Source of the DNA: Candidatus Peregrinibacteria bacterium
GTDB lineage: Bacteria; Patescibacteriota; Gracilibacteria; UBA1369
Direction of reading: 5' to 3'
NCBI GenBank assembly: GCA_020851415.1
Contig: JADZCU010000044.1
Coordinates: forward strand, 1 to 64,000
Length of the DNA stretch: 64,000 nt
In this document: positions 1 through 8,945 of the stretch, in pieces
Position numbering within the stretch: the stretch's first letter is position 1
Layout: each line of letters begins with the position of its first letter
Program-made: the position numbers and the translations under genes
Notes under the pieces: generated by a model
Databases searched by the model: none
What the model saw: only the letters and a program-made list of their open reading frames with translations
Told to the model about the DNA's origin: nothing

Positions 1-50
1 TCACAAAAACTTCCCTGCTACCTAAAAGATTCTTGCAATAAAGGTTAATT

Positions 51-851
51 ATGAAGATAAAATTTCTTAAAATATTTCCGGTTCTTGTAGGTATCGCTTT
101 GATAGCGAGTGGTTTGGTTTTTATGAAACTGCGTGCTGCAAGCGAAGAACAACAATCATTCATAAATTTTTGTACTTATTACGGTTATGAACTTAATCCG
201 GATTCGCCATACTCAAATTTTGATTTGGATACAGAACAAGTTATGGAGCTGTATCACAAAACGCAAAATACAAAGTTTAATGAGTACATAAAAAAGATGA
301 TTCAGGCACAGGCAGAGGCGGTAAAGAAAAACGAACCTGATCCAAACGGTTTGCCTCCTGAAAAGGATGAAACAACAGGCCTTCCGCTTGAGTGTGATGC
401 CAATAATTACAGTACTTATTGTGTTGCGACTACACTTTTGAGTGATAAATCTTTCGGATATATGGAATACCGAAAATCGCTGGGCTGCAGAAAACAAAAT
501 TTGTTTAGTAGCGCGAAAGATCAATCAAAACTCAGTGAGGCTTATACCCGAGCTATGATCATTGGTGAAAAAAATGAGGAGAATGCCCTAAACCGCTCAC
601 AAGGTGCGCGCGTTTTGGATGTTAGTGCACGCTTGAAAGCTACAGATACGGAAATTGATGTTGCAAAACAGGCTCTTGATAAAACGCTTGTGGCTTATGA
701 AGAACTGAAAACGGCTTGGCCTATGCATAAACGTTACGTTCAAATTTATGAAAGTCTTGTAAAATACCGCGATAAACTTGTGGAAGTTCGCCACCAGGTT
801 GAAGAACTTCCAAATAAATTTATCGATGCTACTACTACCAAATGTACCTAA
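51..851 (+). CDS. Exported/membrane-anchored protein of unknown function, gene 1 of Cys-tail operon
   Basis: A 266-residue protein whose N-terminus has a basic start (MKIKFLK) and one hydrophobic stretch at about residues 8-28, so it is likely exported and either anchored or cleaved. The body is charged and mostly helical, with scattered cysteines (about residues 41, 114, 124 and 146). The last residues are TTTKCT, a Cys-containing tail that resembles the tails of the next two gene products. An AAAGG lies about six bases before the ATG, one of the few Shine-Dalgarno-like sites in the window. The gene starts near the left edge, so the operon may begin further upstream. The stop TAA overlaps the next start by one base (TAATG). 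I do not recognise a characterised family. Confidence 0.8.
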   Translation: MKIKFLKIFPVLVGIALIASGLVFMKLRAASEEQQSFINFCTYYGYELNPDSPYSNFDLDTEQVMELYHKTQNTKFNEYIKKMIQAQAEAVKKNEPDPNGLPPEKDETTGLPLECDANNYSTYCVATTLLSDKSFGYMEYRKSLGCRKQNLFSSAKDQSKLSEAYTRAMIIGEKNEENALNRSQGARVLDVSARLKATDTEIDVAKQALDKTLVAYEELKTAWPMHKRYVQIYESLVKYRDKLVEVRHQVEELPNKFIDATTTKCT

Positions 852-2614
852 TGCTGAAAAAATTCCTCTACATTTTGGGATTCCTGATGTTCGCATCAAT
901 CATTGTGCGACCGGCTGTCGTGCTTGGTGAAGGCGAAGCTTTTTCAGGTAAAGACGAGGATGTTCCCTATTCTTCAGCGCGTGTTTTTTCCAAGATTGTG
1001 TCTGCAGCAGGTATGAATCCAAATGCCGACTGGGGTACCTCTTTTGGACAATCCAATGAAGAAGACGTAGGAAAGGATCTCTACTTAATGGTTTATCGTA
1101 AAGTAAATGTTGATCCACAACAGAAGGCTTTGAAAAACATTGCCGCCAAATACGGTATGTCTGAAACAGAACTTAATCGTATTTTACACGGTGATTACAC
1201 GCAACTTTTTGAGAAGAAAAAAAGTTTAAGTCAGGAGGAAGCGCAAAAGAAACTATCTGAAATACAGCAGCTTTTTAAAGAAGAGGCTGAACTTCAAAGC
1301 CTGGAGGCAAACGTTAAATCCGCTGTAGAACCAAGTGAAATTTTTGCCAATGGAGACCTGGAGGATTCCGGTTTTGATCTTATCAATGACCTGGATATTA
1401 TCGAAAAAATCCTTTTCTTGAAAACCCACCCAATTGATATTGGCGCCGGATATTCATCAGATGATGATTCTAGTGATGAACCCGCAAGTGCCGATCAAGG
1501 AGATGGAGTTAACCCGCCTGCAGACGTAGATGAAATTGTGGTTGATGATTCCCCAGTTGGCAGCTCATCCCAGGGGGTTAAGGGAAGCCAAGAATCTGAC
1601 TCGGGCACACAAGAATCAGCATCTGCGGAAACGCTTGCAAGCGACGAACTTGATCCTAATACCTGTTTTGCTGGCGATATTTATAGTGACGCATTGAGTA
1701 AATTTGAAAAGGACGCCGCAACCGACCCTAAATTGAAAGATGGGAGTGACAAAGATGATTCAAAAAAACCTGGCGATGAAAAAACAGGTTCAAATTCTTC
1801 CGCCCTCTCCGCCTCGGATGATTTCTTTCCGGTTCAACCCCCTCCAAGTACTCCACCAATTGAGCCAGCGGAAGCTGGTGACTGGCTACAGGAAGATATT
1901 TGTGAAGATGTTTTCTGTCTTTTTATTAAATCCGTTACAGTTCCGGCCGGCTCTTCTTTTTCAAGCTCAGATAACTGTATTGCCTGCCACGCTGAGAAAA
2001 TCAATGATGTTCTGAAAAATGTGATTACTCACAGTCTGGTTCCCAATAAGGCTCCGGGAAATATGATGGAGTCCGGTAAGTGTAAAAAGGCAATGTCTAC
2101 GGGATTTGGCTCAGTGAGTATGAATTTTTATGCTTCACCAATGCCGATCCGTACTCCACAAAATGATGACATTATTTTTGGTACCAACATTGAGGATGAC
2201 TGGTACAACTATTGCAATGCGGTAGCGTTCCCTTTTGGCTGCCGTAAAGAAAAGGCTCCAACCGATTCCAATAAAGTTGAATACACACTCCCTCCGATTA
2301 TTTCCGAGACTGTAGCTGCAAAAGTAACTGCCCAGACTTCAGAAAATTCTTCATTTGGGAACGTGAATGCTGATATTCAAAAAGGTATTGATGCCTACAG
2401 CTTAGAACGTTCCGTTGGTCCAGCACGTGTGGATGCGGGTGTAAAAAGTGATCAGGGTGCTTCATTTTTCGGCCCAATCAAAACTGAAATGGATAACATG
2501 AACTCTTACTTCATCAATTTCAGCGATATTTTACAAAGCTTACATGAGAAGGTTGATACTATGCCGGGTCCGCAAGCATGTACTGATCTTAAGAGTAAAA
2601 AGAAATGTACCTAA
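851..2614 (+). CDS. Large exported Cys-rich protein with one CxxCH motif, gene 2 of Cys-tail operon
   Basis: A 587-residue protein from the ATG at 851. An ATG at 842 is in frame, but 851 gives TAATG coupling to the upstream stop and a cleaner signal peptide (about residues 1-26, ending near VVLG). Residues about 190-340 are low-complexity and rich in Ser, Asp, Gly and Pro, like a disordered linker. The C-terminal half is Cys-rich and carries CIACH (about residues 376-380, bases 1976-1990), which fits the CxxCH heme-c signature. No other cytochrome feature is evident and no maturation genes are in the window, so the cysteines may instead form disulfides or bind metal. The protein ends in KKKCT. 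It is probably surface-exposed or periplasmic; its function is unknown. Confidence 0.8.
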   Translation: MLKKFLYILGFLMFASIIVRPAVVLGEGEAFSGKDEDVPYSSARVFSKIVSAAGMNPNADWGTSFGQSNEEDVGKDLYLMVYRKVNVDPQQKALKNIAAKYGMSETELNRILHGDYTQLFEKKKSLSQEEAQKKLSEIQQLFKEEAELQSLEANVKSAVEPSEIFANGDLEDSGFDLINDLDIIEKILFLKTHPIDIGAGYSSDDDSSDEPASADQGDGVNPPADVDEIVVDDSPVGSSSQGVKGSQESDSGTQESASAETLASDELDPNTCFAGDIYSDALSKFEKDAATDPKLKDGSDKDDSKKPGDEKTGSNSSALSASDDFFPVQPPPSTPPIEPAEAGDWLQEDICEDVFCLFIKSVTVPAGSSFSSSDNCIACHAEKINDVLKNVITHSLVPNKAPGNMMESGKCKKAMSTGFGSVSMNFYASPMPIRTPQNDDIIFGTNIEDDWYNYCNAVAFPFGCRKEKAPTDSNKVEYTLPPIISETVAAKVTAQTSENSSFGNVNADIQKGIDAYSLERSVGPARVDAGVKSDQGASFFGPIKTEMDNMNSYFINFSDILQSLHEKVDTMPGPQACTDLKSKKKCT

Positions 2615-2618
2615 AACT

Positions 2619-3641
2619 ATGAAACATATACTCAAAAAATTTGGCCTATCCGTTATTATGGCTTTGCAGCTGATGACTTTAACTTTGCCGGCTCACGCAC
2701 AGTTGTTTAATTCAACGGCCGGGACGGGTGTTAACCCAATGAGGTGCGCCCGCGACTATGTCACTTTCCTCTCTTCGGTTATCGGGTATGATGACTTTAT
2801 TGAGTACTGGAAAGATATTTTAGTAAGATACTCCTCTAACATCTGCCAATATCAGGATATTGAAACTCTGCGTCAGCGTATTGTTAAGGTTCGTGAACAG
2901 ATACGAAAAGCGTTCTATGTTTGTGCAGATACAACAAAGATGAAAGACAGTTACTACAAACTGGAGGCTGAACTTTCTTATGTTCGTAAATTTATTAATG
3001 TTAATAACGGTTCGTTTTATTCCACCCCGGATGATGAGGTACTCAAAGATTTGCGTAGTTACCTTGGTGATCATTATGGTGATGATCAGATCATGGAGTT
3101 TTTTGAGGGTTTCAAACAAAAATATGGTGCCAAGCTTGATGGTTACAAGAATTGTAAAGATCCAGGATGGGAGCAGTTGACATTAAAGTGGAAAGAGTTT
3201 ACGGAGACAATGGCCGGACTTGGACCTTCCATTACTCAGGCCGGAGCAGATATTGAGAAACATTGGAAACGTATGGCAAATACTCCGTTGAATCTGGGTC
3301 GTGATTTTATTGGCGGATTTTTAGATGCAAGAGTTAACGGACTTTCACCAAAATTGGGTTTGGAACAAATAAAAGCAGAATTTGAAAAAAATTCACCACA
3401 AGGTTACACCTTTAGTGAACTTCAGGCTGCGACCCAACTTGAGTCACAAAGATATGATGGTCAAAAACTGGAGCAGGATTTTTTGACGCAATATCAAAGT
3501 TTGTATGGTGAAACGAAAGATGTTTTCACTGGAGAGATTCTTGATCGGATGGATTTGCTTAATAAAATTATTATTGCAACATATCCTTATGTAAATCAGA
3601 CCACTCAATGTGTTAAGTCGATTAAGGATAAACAGTGTTAG
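2619..3641 (+). CDS. Exported helical protein, gene 3 of Cys-tail operon
   Basis: A 340-residue protein. The frame is open from 2544, but the ATG at 2619 follows the upstream stop by four bases and begins a classic signal peptide (MKHILKK, a hydrophobic core, then AHAQ at about residues 23-26), so 2619 is preferred. The mature part is charged and helical, with cysteines at roughly residues 38, 64 and 88 and a C-terminal pair in TTQC and KDKQC. The tail resembles those of the two upstream genes, which suggests shared architecture or common processing. No enzymatic motif was recognised. It closes the operon and is followed by a hairpin at 3722-3745. Confidence 0.78.
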   Translation: MKHILKKFGLSVIMALQLMTLTLPAHAQLFNSTAGTGVNPMRCARDYVTFLSSVIGYDDFIEYWKDILVRYSSNICQYQDIETLRQRIVKVREQIRKAFYVCADTTKMKDSYYKLEAELSYVRKFINVNNGSFYSTPDDEVLKDLRSYLGDHYGDDQIMEFFEGFKQKYGAKLDGYKNCKDPGWEQLTLKWKEFTETMAGLGPSITQAGADIEKHWKRMANTPLNLGRDFIGGFLDARVNGLSPKLGLEQIKAEFEKNSPQGYTFSELQAATQLESQRYDGQKLEQDFLTQYQSLYGETKDVFTGEILDRMDLLNKIIIATYPYVNQTTQCVKSIKDKQC

Positions 3642-3721
3642 AGTTTTGATACTGACCCATATTTTTGGTGGCCGCCTCCTCTGGTGACGGATACCTTTTG
3701 ATTTTGAATTTTACACAAAAG

Positions 3722-3745
3722 AAAACCCCTGATCTTAGGAGTTTT
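3722..3745 (+). terminator. Hairpin terminator after Cys-tail operon
   Basis: AAAACCCCT (3722-3730) and AGGAGTTTT (3737-3745) form a nine-base stem with one C/A mismatch around the loop GATCTT. The 3' arm ends in a T-rich stretch. It lies 80 bases after the stop at 3641 and between convergent genes, so it could serve either strand. Confidence 0.55.
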
Positions 3746-3814
3746 CTTAGGCTTTTCTAGGGCTTGTAAGTGAAAGTTCTTTCTGGCTGTTCGCCATATC
3801 CGCTGGTCGAATTT

Positions 3815-3994
3815 TTAGCGGAGTACATAGGAGAGGATCGTTCCTTTAACACGTTCTCTCCATTGTGTCTTTTCCTGGACTGCTGTCTTGCCAGTGAGCA
3901 TGGTTATGCTCTCGGCATTGTTTTTTTTGCAGTATGGGCAATTGTGTCGGTTGCTGGAGATAGATACGCCACAGCCCAGGCAGTTAAAAATCAT
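3815..3994 (-). CDS. Small zinc-ribbon protein (59 residues)
   Basis: Reverse-strand translation gives a 59-residue protein starting MIFNCLGCGV, with Cys at residues 5, 8, 19 and 22 in CLGC and CPYC. This CxxC-x10-CxxC spacing is a typical zinc-ribbon treble-clef pattern. The rest is a short basic helix (WRERVKG) with no membrane segment. It starts five bases after the stop of the HTH protein (4000-4374), so the two are probably co-transcribed. A 77-codon frame runs opposite to it on the plus strand, but the paired CxxC motifs and operon position favour this strand. It may be a nucleic-acid-binding or scaffold protein; no specific function is assigned. Confidence 0.7.
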   Translation of the reverse strand: MIFNCLGCGVSISSNRHNCPYCKKNNAESITMLTGKTAVQEKTQWRERVKGTILSYVLR

Positions 3995-3999
3995 GAGAA

Positions 4000-4374
4000 T
4001 TAAATAGTGAAGTTAATTTCGTAATGGTCATTATCCCGATCCCCGGGTTCAGTAGTCGTTGCATGTTCCTCCATGCGAGGAGCTTGCGGTAAAGCGTCTT
4101 CACCAGACTCAGCCGTGAGAGCAGAATCCGCAGAAGTTTCTTTAGTCGAAGCAACTTTTTTCTTACGAGCCGGCTTTGGCTCAACCGGGCTTTCCGATTT
4201 GCCGCCGTTTGTGAGCTCGTCCAGGAACTTGTCCACATCTGAGCGACGAATTCGGTATACCCTACCGAGTTTTGCCGCTTTCAGCTTGTCCTTCTTGATA
4301 AATTTTAGAACCGTGAAGGGGTGAACCTGAAGAATTTGGGCGACCTGCTCAACCGTAAGAATGGTTTCTTCCAT
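4000..4374 (-). CDS. Excisionase/MerR-type helix-turn-helix DNA-binding protein
   Basis: A 124-residue protein. Residues about 1-56 match the excisionase-family (HTH_17) winged helix: an initial TVEQVAQILQV helix, a VHPFTVLKFIKKDKL recognition region, then GRVYRIRRSDVDKFL. The remaining ~68 residues are a basic then acidic disordered tail (KPARKKK followed by Ser/Ala/Glu-rich sequence). No integrase or phage gene is nearby, so it is more likely a chromosomal regulator than a true excisionase. A small zinc-ribbon gene follows in the same direction. Upstream is an AT-rich region with an inverted repeat (4395-4416) that could be its own operator. Confidence 0.82.
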   Translation of the reverse strand: MEETILTVEQVAQILQVHPFTVLKFIKKDKLKAAKLGRVYRIRRSDVDKFLDELTNGGKSESPVEPKPARKKKVASTKETSADSALTAESGEDALPQAPRMEEHATTTEPGDRDNDHYEINFTI

Positions 4375-4838
4375 GGTAGTATCTTTAATTTAGGAGTGCT
4401 TCATGTGAGTAGCACTTAACTCATTAAAGTTTACCATGTTTTTAATTATCGAACAACAATATATACCTTTGTGTACCTATCAACCTAGGCGAGCCCATTT
4501 ATATCATAATATAAAATATTTTTCAATACTTTTGGCAAGTTATTCTTAATCTATACAATTCTATTAAACTCTTTTAAACATTTTTTGAACATTGACTTAA
4601 GCTCCTTATTATTACTTTTTAGTAAATTTTAGGCAATTTTATTAAACTTTATTAAACATTTTCATCTTTTGCACTGCTTTGAGTGTTTATAGATTGTTCA
4701 AAACTCATTGATTTAAATTCAGTGAAAATTGACCTTATATGACCCTATTTTTGATGAATTTGGACAAAATCATCAAAAATAAGAGGCTCATATGTGGATA
4801 TGAACCTCTTCAGTGTATTGAGTGATATTGAATACTAT
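4375..4838. promoter_or_regulatory. AT-rich intergenic region with operator-like inverted repeat and direct repeats
   Basis: This gene-free stretch of about 460 bases is strongly AT-rich. AGTGCT (4395-4400) and AGCACT (4411-4416) form an inverted repeat just upstream of the HTH gene. Two related copies of a block made of ATTAAAC and TTAAACATTTT lie at about 4561-4584 and 4640-4662. Near the right end are a 12-base perfect inverted repeat (4746-4757 with 4770-4781) and a terminator hairpin (4783-4808). No open frame looked coding. Regulatory or origin-like roles are inference only. Confidence 0.4.
4783..4808 (-). terminator. Terminator for 4839-5864 gene pair
   Basis: On the minus strand an 11-base stem (GAGG then CATAT paired with ATATG then CCTC, one mismatch) closes a four-base loop and is followed by TTATTTTTG. 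It lies about 30 bases after the stop of the 4839-5279 gene. Confidence 0.7.
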
Positions 4839-5279
4839 TTAACCATTGTTTTGGTCGTCTTCTATTACACCAATGAGCCCATCGACGTTTGCATATGGGT
4901 TCGCGAATCTGTTTTGACCTTTTTCCAACTCAGACAAGATTTGATCTTCTGTGCCAGGTTCAACTTTAGGTTTTTGTGGGCACTCTTCTGCTTTTACTAC
5001 TTCCCCGGTTAAGGCTATATCTATGTGGACGGCTGTCTCAACACAGGCCATGGCAATGTGATAGCCATTTTTTGTTTGAAGCAGGCTGTAGACTGTGTCC
5101 CCAAACTTACCGCGGAGCATTGTTTCGCCGGCGTGATAATTTACATCTCTGGTAGCAGCAGCTAACATCTTACTAAGGCGTGCTGCGCGATCATTTGCAG
5201 TATCTTGCTCTATTTTTGAGCCGGCGGTGTTCATTGCTGTGCTTGGACGTATTTCTTCTGAGGAAGGTGTTTCTGGCAT
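4839..5279 (-). CDS. Hypothetical soluble protein
   Basis: A 146-residue protein without signal peptide or membrane segment. The N-terminal ~30 residues are polar and likely disordered. The middle (about 35-90) alternates helix and strand-like stretches (KFGDTVYSLLQTKNGYHIAMA), and the C-terminus is acidic. It lies 18 bases downstream of the 5298-5864 gene and is followed by a terminator, so the two form a small operon. No Shine-Dalgarno is visible, only a C-run before the ATG. I do not recognise a family. Confidence 0.62.
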   Translation of the reverse strand: MPETPSSEEIRPSTAMNTAGSKIEQDTANDRAARLSKMLAAATRDVNYHAGETMLRGKFGDTVYSLLQTKNGYHIAMACVETAVHIDIALTGEVVKAEECPQKPKVEPGTEDQILSELEKGQNRFANPYANVDGLIGVIEDDQNNG

Positions 5280-5297
5280 TGCAGGGGGAGTTAAATG

Positions 5298-5864
5298 TTA
5301 TTTGAACTTAGATGTTTGATTATTTGGCCCGCCCATATTGTTTGTTGGGAGCGGTATTGAGGTCGGAGTAATTTGAGTAAGTTTTTTAGGTCCGCTTCCA
5401 AGATTGATTTGGCAATCGGAAGCAAGTGGCCCAAAACAGTTTGCAGGAGAAACCTCCATGTTCACTCCGCCTATTACAGCATATGGTACTAAAACTTGAT
5501 CTGCCGGATTTGAAGTGGGTTTGGTAACGTTCGAACTGCTCTGTAGATCGATCACTTTTAGTAGTTCATTTCCCTGTTTTGCAGCCAGACTTACACTTGC
5601 AACCATTCCAATTGCCGCAAAAGCCCTTCGATTTCGTTTTACCATGTTTACAAGTTTTCCTACAAATGTTGGTACCGTACGTTTTAATTTGGTTGAGCGA
5701 TATGGACCAACTCCAATCTCCTCAATGTACTGTCTTTGAAGAAGGCGTTCCCGGAGTGGCCTGGTGTCCTCATTGGATTCTGCCTTAGCGTTTTCAACTT
5801 CCAACTCATCAAATACCTCATATGAAAGAGCTTCATCTCCTGCTTCAAGTTGGTGTTGCAACAT
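5298..5864 (-). CDS. Hypothetical single-pass membrane protein
   Basis: A 188-residue protein. Residues 1-60 are acidic then basic. A short hydrophobic segment at about residues 83-98 (RAFAAIGMVASVSLAA, flanked by KRNRR) is a likely membrane anchor with the N-terminus inside. The outer part is rich in Pro, Ser, Thr and Asn and has a Cys pair (NCFGPLASDC), consistent with an extracytoplasmic disordered tail. It is the first gene of a two-gene unit with 4839-5279. An AGGA sits directly before the start, too close to be an ideal Shine-Dalgarno. Function unknown. Confidence 0.62.
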   Translation of the reverse strand: MLQHQLEAGDEALSYEVFDELEVENAKAESNEDTRPLRERLLQRQYIEEIGVGPYRSTKLKRTVPTFVGKLVNMVKRNRRAFAAIGMVASVSLAAKQGNELLKVIDLQSSSNVTKPTSNPADQVLVPYAVIGGVNMEVSPANCFGPLASDCQINLGSGPKKLTQITPTSIPLPTNNMGGPNNQTSKFK

Positions 5865-5960
5865 TCCTAGTGCTCAATAATAAAAATGGAGCATATATTG
5901 CCACGATGCCCCATTTTTGTCAAACTGCTGTAGTGTGAGTTCTGCTAATCCTAGGCGTGG

Positions 5961-8852
5961 CTACATGTTGTAGTATTTCTTGAGCCAAATTCCGGTGTAG
6001 GATCCTTTGACTTTGGCTACCTGCTCGGGAGTTCCGGTTGCGATGATTTCACCGCCGCCTTCTCCACCGTCCGGTCCTAAATCTACGATATAATCTACGG
6101 ACTTTATAACGTCGAGGTTGTGCTCAATGGTAAGTACGGTGTTTCCCTTGTCTACCAACTGCTGGAGGACATCTAATAGCTTCTTCACATCTTCGAAATG
6201 TAAGCCGGTTGTGGGTTCGTCCAGAATATAGAGGGTTTTACCCGTTGAGCGCTTAGAAAGCTCTGTTGCGAGCTTAATACGCTGGGCTTCACCTCCGGAG
6301 AGTGTTGTGGCGGACTGACCGATATGAATGTAGGAAAGACCTACTTCAAAGAGGGTTTGGAGTTTTACTTTGATGTTTGGAATAGCATCAAAGAACTCAA
6401 GGGCTTCGGCTACTGTCATTTCCAGGACGTCTGAAATGTTTTTGCCGCGGTATGTTACTTCCAGAGCTTCTGCGTTGTAGCGTTTTCCTTTACATATTTC
6501 GCATGGGACATAGATATCTGGGAGGAAGTGCATTTCGATTTTTTTGATACCGTCACCGGCGCAGGCTTCACAACGGCCACCTTTTACATTGAAGCTGAAG
6601 CGTCCTGATTTGTAGCCGCGCAGCTTGGATTCGGGCGTGCCGGCAAATAGTTCGCGGATGTCTGTAAATACGCCTGTGTAGGTTGCAGGATTGCTGCGCG
6701 GCGTACGACCGATTGGTGATTGGTCGATGTCGATGATTTTATCCAAGTGTTCCAGGCCTTCGATTTTTTGATGTTTGCCGATGTTGTGTTTGCTGCCGTA
6801 GAGATTTGATTCAACGGCTTTTACAAGGATGTCATTGATGAGAGTGGATTTTCCTGAACCGGACACTCCTGTGATTCCGATGAAAATACCGAGTGGAAGT
6901 TTGCAGGTTACATCTTTTAGATTATGCTCGGTTGCTTTGACAATAGTAAGGAAATTGCCATTGCCTTTGCGGCGTTTCTTTGGAATTGTTATCTCTTTTT
7001 TACCGCTTAGGTATGCGCCGGTAACTGAGTTTGGATGTTTCATGATTTGATCCGGTGTTCCTTCTGCGATTACTCTTCCGCCTTCTTTTCCGGCGCCAGG
7101 ACCGATATCCAAAATATGATCCGAGGCGAGCATGGTATCTACATCGTGCTCCACTACTATTACTGTATTCCCGAGATCACGAAGATGTACCAGGGTTTTT
7201 ATCAATTTGGCATTGTCGTTCTGATGCAAGCCAATGGATGGTTCATCCAAAACATACACCACACCCGACAACTTTGAACCGATTTGCGTAGCGAGACGTA
7301 TGCGTTGGGCTTCACCACCGGATAGCGTGTTTGCTGCACGATCAAGTGTGAGATAGGACAAACCTACATCGTCCAAAAACTGCAAACGATTGCCGATTTC
7401 TTTCAGTATCAGGTTGGCAATCTGCTTTTCCATTTCGGTGAGATTCATATTCTGGAAAAAATTCTGGCACTGCTTTACTGACATCTGTGTCACATCGATA
7501 ATGGATTTTTTGTTGATCAGTACGGAAAGTACTTCTGGCTTTAAACGTTTGCCGTTACAGACAGGACATTCAAGAATCTGCATGTATTTCTCGATCTTTT
7601 TGCGGATATAGTCTGAGTCGGTTTCCAAATAACGACGTTCAAGATTTGGAATTACGCCTTCAAAACTCATGGCATATTCGCCCTGGAACGGACCTTCTCC
7701 TTTGGTTCCCATTTTTACTGAATATTTGTTTTCTCCACTTCCGTACAAAACAATTTGCATGGATTCGGCGTTGAGATTTTTGATTGGCGTGTTCATGGAG
7801 AAACCATGTTTTTTAGCTACCGCTTCAAGAATTCTGTTATACCAGGTTAAGTGCGAAGTTGTGGCTGACCATGGCATGATGGCACCTTCGGCGAGCGTAA
7901 GGTTTTCGTTTGGGATCACCAGTTTTGAGTCGATAACGAGCTTTGTGCCTAGACCATGACATTTAGGACATGCACCGTGAGGGCTATTGAATGAAAAACT
8001 TCTTGGAGAGATTTCCTCTATGCTGATGCCACAATCTGCACAGGCAAAATGTTCGGAGTAGATATCTTCGTTTTTGCTTTCATGCTCAGCGATAATCATG
8101 ACTCCTTCGCCGTGTTTGAGGGCAGTTTCAATGGAATCGGCCAGACGTGTGCGGTCTGGATTTGGCATTTCGATCTCTTCACCGCTGGAAAGTTTTTTGA
8201 TTATTTTTTTGAAGTTTTTTACGACCAGACGATCTACTACTATTTCGATAGTGTGTTTTTTATTCTCATCAAGTTCAGGTACATCTGTAACGCTTAATAC
8301 TTCGCCATCTACACGTACGCGAACAAAGCCGTCCTTTTTGATTTTCTCAAAAACCTTTACGTGGCTTCCTTTTCGGTCTTTTACGACCGGAGCCATGAGA
8401 AGTATTTTTTTACCTTCAGGCATTTGGCCAACGAGATCCACGATCTGACTGGCTGTTTGACGTTTGATGGTTTTTCCGCATTTAGGACAATGTGGCGTAC
8501 CAACTTTGGCAAACAATAAGCGAAGATAGTCGTAAATCTCGGTTACTGTACCAACTGTCGAACGCGGGTTACGGCTGGCTGTTTTTTGATCGATGGAAAT
8601 CGATGGGGATAAGCCATCAATTGAATCTACATCCGGTTTCTCCATTAACTGGAGAAACTGGCGGGCATAGGTGGAGAGGCTTTCCACGTAGCGGCGCTGA
8701 CCTTCCGCATATATTGTATCGAAGGCGAGAGATGATTTTCCGGAACCGGATAAGCCAGTAAATACGGTGAGTTTGTTTCGAGGTATTTCTACGCTTACGT
8801 TTTTGAGGTTGTGGATGCGTGCTCCCTTTACAATGATTTTGTCGAGTGACAT
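5961..8852 (-). CDS. uvrA: Excinuclease ABC subunit A
   Basis: UvrA is the damage-recognising ATPase of nucleotide excision repair; it loads UvrB onto lesions in the cytoplasm. The 963-residue length is close to the usual ~940. It has two ABC cassettes: Walker [13 protein letters not shown] near residue 31 and [12 protein letters not shown] near residue 670; ABC signatures [12 protein letters not shown] and [12 protein letters not shown]; Walker [11 protein letters not shown] and [10 protein letters not shown]. Zinc-binding cysteine pairs are visible as CPKC/CADC in the first half and CEAC/CEIC in the second. No Shine-Dalgarno precedes the ATG. uvrB and uvrC are not in the window, as is common for dispersed uvr genes. 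Confidence 0.97.
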   Translation of the reverse strand: MSLDKIIVKGARIHNLKNVSVEIPRNKLTVFTGLSGSGKSSLAFDTIYAEGQRRYVESLSTYARQFLQLMEKPDVDSIDGLSPSISIDQKTASRNPRSTVGTVTEIYDYLRLLFAKVGTPHCPKCGKTIKRQTASQIVDLVGQMPEGKKILLMAPVVKDRKGSHVKVFEKIKKDGFVRVRVDGEVLSVTDVPELDENKKHTIEIVVDRLVVKNFKKIIKKLSSGEEIEMPNPDRTRLADSIETALKHGEGVMIIAEHESKNEDIYSEHFACADCGISIEEISPRSFSFNSPHGACPKCHGLGTKLVIDSKLVIPNENLTLAEGAIMPWSATTSHLTWYNRILEAVAKKHGFSMNTPIKNLNAESMQIVLYGSGENKYSVKMGTKGEGPFQGEYAMSFEGVIPNLERRYLETDSDYIRKKIEKYMQILECPVCNGKRLKPEVLSVLINKKSIIDVTQMSVKQCQNFFQNMNLTEMEKQIANLILKEIGNRLQFLDDVGLSYLTLDRAANTLSGGEAQRIRLATQIGSKLSGVVYVLDEPSIGLHQNDNAKLIKTLVHLRDLGNTVIVVEHDVDTMLASDHILDIGPGAGKEGGRVIAEGTPDQIMKHPNSVTGAYLSGKKEITIPKKRRKGNGNFLTIVKATEHNLKDVTCKLPLGIFIGITGVSGSGKSTLINDILVKAVESNLYGSKHNIGKHQKIEGLEHLDKIIDIDQSPIGRTPRSNPATYTGVFTDIRELFAGTPESKLRGYKSGRFSFNVKGGRCEACAGDGIKKIEMHFLPDIYVPCEICKGKRYNAEALEVTYRGKNISDVLEMTVAEALEFFDAIPNIKVKLQTLFEVGLSYIHIGQSATTLSGGEAQRIKLATELSKRSTGKTLYILDEPTTGLHFEDVKKLLDVLQQLVDKGNTVLTIEHNLDVIKSVDYIVDLGPDGGEGGGEIIATGTPEQVAKVKGSYTGIWLKKYYNM

Positions 8853-8945
8853 ACGAAAATTCTACAAATTAAGTCTTATATCTAGCTTATGAACGCTAGC
8901 AGACTTTTGTAGATTTGGCAAGGGTATGGGACTGAACCTGTGGAA

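Noticed and set aside
1976..1990. c-type cytochrome
   Set aside because: A single CIACH in a Cys-rich protein without other cytochrome features or maturation genes is not enough for a cytochrome call.
3770..4003. Plus-strand 77-codon frame starting with GTG
   Set aside because: It lies opposite the zinc-ribbon gene, whose paired CxxC motifs and operon position are better evidence; the plus-strand product has no recognisable feature.
4440..4810. Replication origin
   Set aside because: AT-rich repeats and one near-DnaA box (TGTGGATAT) are present, but the box lies in the loop of a terminator hairpin, there is no cluster of boxes, and dnaA/dnaN are not adjacent.
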